The translations under genes were made by a program, and so were the position numbers. Shown here piece after piece: positions 59,207 to 64,000 of a stretch of 64,000 nt of DNA. Positions within the stretch are counted from its first letter, which is position 1; each line of letters begins with the position of its first letter. This DNA comes from an uncultured Mucilaginibacter sp. (GTDB taxonomy: Bacteria; Bacteroidota; Bacteroidia; Sphingobacteriales; Sphingobacteriaceae): NCBI RefSeq assembly GCF_903893715.1, contig NZ_CAITNG010000129.1, positions 1 to 64,000 of the forward strand, read 5' to 3'. The notes under the pieces were generated by a model. It saw nothing but the letters and a program-made list of their open reading frames with translations. It was not told the origin of the DNA and ran no database searches.

Positions 59207-61651
59207 TTATTTTATATTATAGCCGGTGGTGGCTGTAATTGGTATCCCTTTATCAGTCAAACCCTGCACTAAAACCCTTATTTTCGATTTTGGGTCGGCA
59301 TTATAGTACGAAATGGTAGCCTGCCCGTTTGCATCGGTAACAATCATTGGTTCCCAATGTATGGTAGTGCGTTGGTCGCTTTTGGTTGACGAGTACTCGT
59401 AATTAGGCGCATAAAACGTGCGTGCATTGTAGTAGCCCGAAACATCCTCATCCACCAAACTAAACTCTTTTTTCCCATATGCCGATGGTTTTAGGGTAAG
59501 GTACACCAATATCCTGTCGCCGCCGCCCATACTTACCAAATGCCTTACCGATACGGTGATGATCTGGTCCATGGTCAAATTATAATAGTCTATTCGGTCG
59601 TAGGTGTCTTCGCGGCCGTCTACTAAAAATCTCGGGAATATTTTTTGCCCACCAAAAAGGAACATAATCCCACTATCTTTATCGGGGTTGGTTATAGCGC
59701 CCGGCACTTTGTGCACCAAAAAGTCTTCCAAATCTTTCCAGGTATAGTCGGCTTTGTTGATATTAAACTCATATTCCGGGTAACCAAACGACGTCAAAGT
59801 TTCGTTCAATAAAGTCACCGTTTTGGGCTTGTCGGTAATATTAACCTGTTTCAATTGCACCACGTTCGAAATCTTAAACTTATTGGCCTCGTTTACCCTT
59901 ACACTGCTTGCTTGCTCAAAGGCAACCACCTGCGGGCTTGGTTCTTCAGTATAAACCGGCGCTGGTGTTACAGGTAACGGGTCGTTTGCCAAAGTATCCA
60001 AAAACAACCAACCCGATTTTTTGCCGCGATCATCGCGCGATGTTAATTTGAGCGTTTGATTACCGTACAGCTCAATGCCATCAAGGTAATATTTGCCGTC
60101 CTTATCGGTTTGGGCAGTAAAAAACTTATTGCCCTTTGCACCGGGGGCATATAAGGTAATGTTCATATTAGGAATGGCTTTATTCACGAGCACAGAACGC
60201 AGTCTCCCCGATACGGTAAAACCCGCTTCGGGCAGGTAACTCAGCTTTATCGTCGAATCCTGCAGGCGTTTCCAAACAAAATCGCGCCAGCCCTGAGTCA
60301 ACAACAACAGGTCGAGCTGTTTAAAACGGCTCGCGTTATGCACATCAAAGTATTGGGCGGCGTTCTCTATTTTTCCTCGAATGTCGGATTGCAGCCACAA
60401 ATAAGCTGCTATATTGCTTTCATCAGCAGGGACTACGGTTTCGTCGACAACAGCTAATGAAAGATTGGCCAATACCGGTTTACTCTTGCTATCGGTGGCC
60501 GTAATGGTGAGCGTTGTTTTTTCTTTTGAGGCATAGGTACCTTTATCGGTCACAACCTTCAGGTCGACATTATTTTTCGGGTTGATATAAACCAGCCTCT
60601 CGCAATTGGGGTGCAATTGGTCATCGTACAAAATAACGCTGCTGATGCCCGCAGACAGTTGCGCTTTAGGGATATTGACCGCCATTTGCATAGCATTTAG
60701 CGGAAATTTTGCTTCAAATTGGTATTTATCGGCATGCTTGGTGGCCAGCGTTAAATTTTTGCCCTTATTTTTATCGAACGTGTTCTGATTGGTGCTGATA
60801 ATAACCTGCACGTTGGCTGTGTCGGAATTATTGATGCGGATGGCGTAGCCTTCACTCATCACATCGGGCAATTGGGTAAAAAATGTTTGGCCGTTTTTAT
60901 AGGTACCATTCACCTGATACGTTGCGCCTGCTGCCGGCAATATGGTGAAGCTGCCTAAGCCCAAATCGGTACTTTCAAAATGTGCTACCAGGTCACCCTG
61001 CGGCGATTTCACATTGCCGCTTACCTTCACCCCTTTGCCCATGGCATCTTCGGCCTTAAAGCCAACCACTGTGGCCACCCCGTCAACCATGGAGCCACCC
61101 TCGGGGAAGAAATTTATTTTATAAGTTTCCGCAATATCTACCGGCTCCACCTCGGTGGCTTTACTACGCTTGCCCGGTCCTTTTACTGTGGGATTGGCTG
61201 CTTTTACACCCGGCACGCTGTGTATGGTGAGTTGTTTATCGAAAACAAAATTGTCACCAAAATTGCGCATCCAGTTGGTGTAGGCCTTTAAATGATATAC
61301 ACCCTCCGGTACCGAATCTGTCAGTTTAAAATCGCCAACGCCCATACCGCTGTCCAAACGTAGTATCTCGCGCGACATGATCTTGGCATCGGGCGAAATC
61401 AAATCGATATACAGGTTATTGCTGGTGTAGGTGGGATAATTGCTCAAACCATTCACCAGATAAGCCTTAAACCAAATATCATCGCCGGTAGCATAATAGT
61501 CGCGGTCGGTATGCACATACACTTTCTCAAAAAACAAGGCGAAGTTTTTAGGCGGGGGCGTGGTGTTAACTTGCTTTTTTTGCGCTCGAGATACTTGCGC
61601 CGTAAACATGAACGCGCCAAGTAAAATAACAACAAATAAATTTGATTTCAT
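59207..61651 (-). CDS. Large secreted MG2-type protein, paralogue 3
   Basis: An 814-residue exported protein (signal peptide to ~residue 23, QVSRAQ). MG2-like domain at ~38-145 (LFFEKVYVHTDRDYYATGDDIWFKAYLV), GGSMVDGVATVVGFKAEDAMGKGV, LLLLTQGWRDFVWKRLQD, plug-like LEDFLVHKVPGAI with FPRFLVDGREDTYDRID, and C-terminal TTIHWEPMIVTDANGQATISYYNADP. It is upstream of paralogue 2. The conserved WxP-xxTDxxG-xAxxxFxNAD block resembles the A2M domain of alpha-2-macroglobulins without a thioester. A duplicated GTCATG-like element lies 71 nt upstream. Confidence 0.75.
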   Translation of the reverse strand: MKSNLFVVILLGAFMFTAQVSRAQKKQVNTTPPPKNFALFFEKVYVHTDRDYYATGDDIWFKAYLVNGLSNYPTYTSNNLYIDLISPDAKIMSREILRLDSGMGVGDFKLTDSVPEGVYHLKAYTNWMRNFGDNFVFDKQLTIHSVPGVKAANPTVKGPGKRSKATEVEPVDIAETYKINFFPEGGSMVDGVATVVGFKAEDAMGKGVKVSGNVKSPQGDLVAHFESTDLGLGSFTILPAAGATYQVNGTYKNGQTFFTQLPDVMSEGYAIRINNSDTANVQVIISTNQNTFDKNKGKNLTLATKHADKYQFEAKFPLNAMQMAVNIPKAQLSAGISSVILYDDQLHPNCERLVYINPKNNVDLKVVTDKGTYASKEKTTLTITATDSKSKPVLANLSLAVVDETVVPADESNIAAYLWLQSDIRGKIENAAQYFDVHNASRFKQLDLLLLTQGWRDFVWKRLQDSTIKLSYLPEAGFTVSGRLRSVLVNKAIPNMNITLYAPGAKGNKFFTAQTDKDGKYYLDGIELYGNQTLKLTSRDDRGKKSGWLFLDTLANDPLPVTPAPVYTEEPSPQVVAFEQASSVRVNEANKFKISNVVQLKQVNITDKPKTVTLLNETLTSFGYPEYEFNINKADYTWKDLEDFLVHKVPGAITNPDKDSGIMFLFGGQKIFPRFLVDGREDTYDRIDYYNLTMDQIITVSVRHLVSMGGGDRILVYLTLKPSAYGKKEFSLVDEDVSGYYNARTFYAPNYEYSSTKSDQRTTIHWEPMIVTDANGQATISYYNADPKSKIRVLVQGLTDKGIPITATTGYNIK

Positions 61652-61721
61652 TTAGGATAGGAAGATGTAATTACAGGTTAAATGAGGTTAGACTTAAAAG
61701 TGCGAAATAGTTTAAACGTAA

Positions 61722-61739
61722 CCGTCCTGAACTGTCATG
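61722..61739 (-). promoter_or_regulatory. Duplicated GTCATG-like element upstream of tandem MG2 genes
   Basis: CCGTCCTGAACTGTCATG matches the rhaT element (23368-23385) at 16 of 18 bases, with the same orientation and nearly the same distance to the start codon (71 versus 64 nt). On the minus strand it contains ACAGTTCAG, which fits the published AgrA/LytTR half-site consensus, though the 10-11 bp period is shorter than usual for LytTR sites. Confidence 0.55.
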
Positions 61740-61761
61740 GTATGGTGGTTTTTTGGGGCAA

Positions 61762-61797
61762 AAAAAAGCCGCCCGGATATTTATCGGGACGGCTTTT
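61762..61797 (-). terminator. Intrinsic terminator of FKBP gene
   Basis: Imperfect 12-bp stem (GCCGTCCCGATA / TATCCGGGCGGC on the minus strand, 10 matches) followed by seven or eight Ts. It lies 17 nt after the FKBP stop. Confidence 0.8.
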
Positions 61798-61813
61798 ATA
61801 ATGTCTATATTTC

Positions 61814-62314
61814 TTAGTGATGGTGATGACCATCCGGACCGTGGGCGTGGCCATGCGAAAGTTCTTCGGGGGTTGCAGGGCGAACGTTTAAGATAACACC
61901 TTTAAAATGTAGTTCTTGTCCGGCCATAGGGTGGTTCAGGTCCACAATCACACCGTCTTCGGCGATGGATACTACCTGTCCTTGAAAATGGTTGCCATTA
62001 TTGTCCTGCAAAGGCAATACGCTGCCTATTTCGGGCATATCGGTACCTTTAAACATCTCGATGGGCAGGTTGGCTACAGCTTCCTCGTCATAAGCGCCGT
62101 AAGCATCGGCTGCGCTCAAGTTAAATTCATAGGTATCGCTGGTTGCCAGGCCACTCAAATGCTCTTCAAACTTAGGCAGCATTTGGCCGGCGCCATATAA
62201 AAAAGTTAAGGGTTGTTCTTCTGTGGCGCTTTCTACAAAAGCTTCCGAGCCATCTTCCTGTTTTACAAACAGGTCATAAGTTAACGATACTACGTGGTTG
62301 GGTTGAATTTTCAT
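61814..62314 (-). CDS. SlyD-like FKBP-type peptidyl-prolyl isomerase
   Basis: A 166-residue FKBP with an inserted IF chaperone domain: MKIQPNHVVSLTYDLFVKQEDG start, LTFLYGAGQMLPKFEEHLSGL (SlyD signature), IF region ~70-125, and closure LNHPMAGQELHFKGVILNV (SlyD LNHPLAG motif). The His-rich C-terminus (SHGHAHGPDGHHHH) resembles the metal-binding tail of SlyD. Assists protein folding and possibly metal handling in the cytoplasm. I start at the ATG at 62314; the 14 upstream codons are not family-like. Confidence 0.9.
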   Translation of the reverse strand: MKIQPNHVVSLTYDLFVKQEDGSEAFVESATEEQPLTFLYGAGQMLPKFEEHLSGLATSDTYEFNLSAADAYGAYDEEAVANLPIEMFKGTDMPEIGSVLPLQDNNGNHFQGQVVSIAEDGVIVDLNHPMAGQELHFKGVILNVRPATPEELSHGHAHGPDGHHHH

Positions 62315-62383
62315 TGTCAATATTTTTTCTTTTTTAGTTAATACTTCAAATAGCATATCATCGACGAACCAAGCCTATGTATC

Positions 62384-64000
62384 CTAATTTATGATTTGTT
62401 TAAACGCTTCCCCCGCACTTTCAACCGGCAATTTGCAGGTTTTATCTTTGCAGACGAATATCCTGGTTTGCACGCCAAACTTATCGTACAGCAAAGGTAA
62501 ACTTCCTTTTGTTCCGCCCAATATTATTTTGTTCGGGATGTACTTTTTTTCCATTTCTTTCCGCCTTTGTTCGGCGTCGGCCCCTGCAATAGCTATTTCG
62601 TAAACACCGGCCACATCATCCAGCAGCAACATAGCCCAGTTTGAATAGGCCGAGCCGTACTTGGCCATCTGTTTCTTCACGTTGCGCAGCATTTGCGCCG
62701 ACATTTCGGTATACTGTTCAGTATCAAACAATAAGCTCAGTTTATGTAAATTGCGCGCCATCACCGAGTTTGATGCCGGTATCACGCTGTCCATCACTTC
62801 CAGTTTGCGGGCAATCAATTGCTCGCCATCATCAGGCGTATAAAAAAACATGCCGGTTTGTCTATCAAAAAAGTATTTGATGGTATTGTCGCACAGTTTT
62901 TTAGCGGCCTGAAGCCATGCTTCGTCAAAAGTTACCTCGTAAAGGCTGGTAAACGCTTCGATAATGAGTGCGTAATCATCTAAAAACGCCACGGCTCCGT
63001 CCAGTTTACCTGTCGAATCTGAAGGGTCATAAACACGGGTAATTTTGCCGGATAGCGTTATCAGGTTATCCTGAATAAAGCCAGCGTTTTTTAAAGCCAA
63101 TTCCAAATAAGCGGGTTCATCAAAGGCGCGATAGGCATCGCACAGCCCTTTTAGCATCAAACCGTTCCACGAGGCCAGTATCTTGTAATCCAAACCCGGG
63201 CGAACGCGTTTGCTGCGGGCGGTTAATACTTTTTGTTTTAACTCCTCGATTTTTTCAAGCATCGCACCGACCGGCAAGCCTAATTTTTGAGCCAGCGCAG
63301 CGTCATCGTCCTTGCGGAAAAAGATATTGGTATGCTCTTCTTCCCAATTGCCTTCGGCGGTTACATTGTAATAAATGCTGAACAACGCAGCATCCTCACC
63401 CAAAATAGTTTCAATTTCTGCCAGCGTAAAGGTGTAAAACTTACCTTCCACCCCTTCGCTATCGGCATCCAGTGCCGAGTAAAAGCCAAAATCAGCCGAT
63501 GTCAATTCACGCTCAATAAAAGCTATGGTTTCGGCAACAACCTTGCGGTATTGCTCATCGCCAATGCAGGTATAGCCTTCGGCGTACAGCGAAACCAGTT
63601 GGGCGTTGTCGTACAGCATCTTTTCGAAATGCGGTACATGCCAACGACTATCAACTGAGTAACGGGCAAAGCCTCCGCCAATATGATCGTAAATGCCGCC
63701 TTTGGCCATTTTATCGAGTGTAAGGCCAACGATTACCTGCGCTGCTTCATCTTTCATCAAGTGGGCATAGCGCATCAAAAACTGCCAATTGTTCGGCATC
63801 GGGAATTTTGGGGAACGGCCCAGACCCCCTTCCTGGTAATCAAAATATTGTTTCCAGGGGTTTACAATAACTTCCAGGTCGGCTTTGGTGTTTTCGTGCT
63901 GTTCGGTTACCAAACCGATGTTCTCGTATTGCACAATGCCTTCGGTTAGTTTTACCGCATAATCCTCAGCTTCGGCGGGCTTTTGCTCCCAAAAGTTGGC
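62384..64000 (-). CDS. YyaL/SSP20-type thioredoxin-domain protein, 5' end cut by window
   Basis: The C-terminal ~538 residues of a protein in the YyaL (thioredoxin-like plus N-acylglucosamine 2-epimerase-like six-hairpin) family. Family segments: GGLGRSPKFPMPNNWQFLMRY, MAKGGIYDHIGGGFARYSVDSRWHVPHFEKMLYDNAQL, YSALDADSEGVEGKFYTF, ILASWNGLMLKGLCDAYR, VIPASNSVMARNL. A GTG at 63934 could be mistaken for the start, but the frame stays open and family-like (NFWEQKPAEAEDYAVKLTEG) to 64000, so the thioredoxin domain lies beyond the window. Function not established. Confidence 0.88.
   Translation of the reverse strand, partial: ANFWEQKPAEAEDYAVKLTEGIVQYENIGLVTEQHENTKADLEVIVNPWKQYFDYQEGGLGRSPKFPMPNNWQFLMRYAHLMKDEAAQVIVGLTLDKMAKGGIYDHIGGGFARYSVDSRWHVPHFEKMLYDNAQLVSLYAEGYTCIGDEQYRKVVAETIAFIERELTSADFGFYSALDADSEGVEGKFYTFTLAEIETILGEDAALFSIYYNVTAEGNWEEEHTNIFFRKDDDAALAQKLGLPVGAMLEKIEELKQKVLTARSKRVRPGLDYKILASWNGLMLKGLCDAYRAFDEPAYLELALKNAGFIQDNLITLSGKITRVYDPSDSTGKLDGAVAFLDDYALIIEAFTSLYEVTFDEAWLQAAKKLCDNTIKYFFDRQTGMFFYTPDDGEQLIARKLEVMDSVIPASNSVMARNLHKLSLLFDTEQYTEMSAQMLRNVKKQMAKYGSAYSNWAMLLLDDVAGVYEIAIAGADAEQRRKEMEKKYIPNKIILGGTKGSLPLLYDKFGVQTRIFVCKDKTCKLPVESAGEAFKQIIN

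Noticed and set aside
63931..63934. GTG at 63934 as start of the YyaL-type gene
   Set aside because: The frame continues upstream with family-like sequence to the window edge; the gene is truncated by the window, not started there.
1..64000. tRNA, rRNA, tmRNA or insertion-sequence genes
   Set aside because: I looked through the gaps and saw no cloverleaf-like sequence, rRNA motif or transposase; subtle ncRNAs could still be missed without a covariance search.

Overview
The window looks like chromosomal DNA from a member of the Bacteroidota, most likely the family Sphingobacteriaceae (Mucilaginibacter/Pedobacter-like). I infer this from promoter-like TAnnTTTG boxes (the Bacteroidota -7 element) upstream of many genes, the absence of Shine-Dalgarno sites, and lineage-typical families: long LptD-like protein, short MlaD, TolC/MacA/MacB set, MG2-domain surface proteins, DUF4450, TM2 and DUF4342 proteins. 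Intergenic DNA is full of short degenerate word repeats. I saw no rRNA, tRNA, CRISPR array or transposase.

Layout. 0-3 kb: an orphan phage-type terminase small subunit in repeat-rich DNA, a DUF2062 membrane protein and a small outer-membrane-type protein. 3.2-7.9 kb: a co-directional tripartite efflux operon (TolC, HlyD/MacA-like adaptor, ATPase, FtsX/MacB permease). 8-11 kb: small or poorly known genes. 11-24.7 kb: an L-rhamnose locus on the minus strand in the order transporter (rhaT), aldolase/dehydrogenase, mutarotase, isomerase, kinase, then a large DUF4450 six-hairpin enzyme and a sulfatase. A GntR-type regulator is divergent from rhaT, with three palindromes in the gap. Together these could import and degrade rhamnose released from (possibly sulfated) rhamnose-rich glycans.

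24.9-32.2 kb: assimilatory sulfate reduction on the plus strand: an Rrf2-type regulator, siroheme sulfite reductase with a C-terminal HEPN-like extension, a fused siroheme-synthase/TSUP membrane protein, APS reductase, CysD and CysN. A hairpin plus T8 lies in the leader of the sulfite reductase gene and is a candidate attenuator. 32.4-35.3 kb: an overlapping GT-C / GT2 / NodB-deacetylase triad with the same enzyme classes as an Arn-type lipid-linked sugar pathway. 35.8-43.5 kb: envelope and housekeeping genes (E2 acyltransferase, cinA, LptD; divergent amidase and MlaD).

43.5-64 kb: three large paralogous secreted MG2-type proteins (one alone, two in tandem), a beta-CASP nuclease, serC-serA, rpe, rpsO-pnp in the classical order, a hot-dog thioesterase, a rhamnogalacturonan-acetylesterase-like SGNH hydrolase, a SlyD-like FKBP, and a YyaL-type protein cut by the right window edge.

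The strongest leads are the sulfite reductase leader terminator, an 18-bp near-identical element upstream of both rhaT and the tandem MG2 genes, the siroheme/TSUP fusion, and the word repeats that have entered coding sequences (terminase, sulfatase, esterase).
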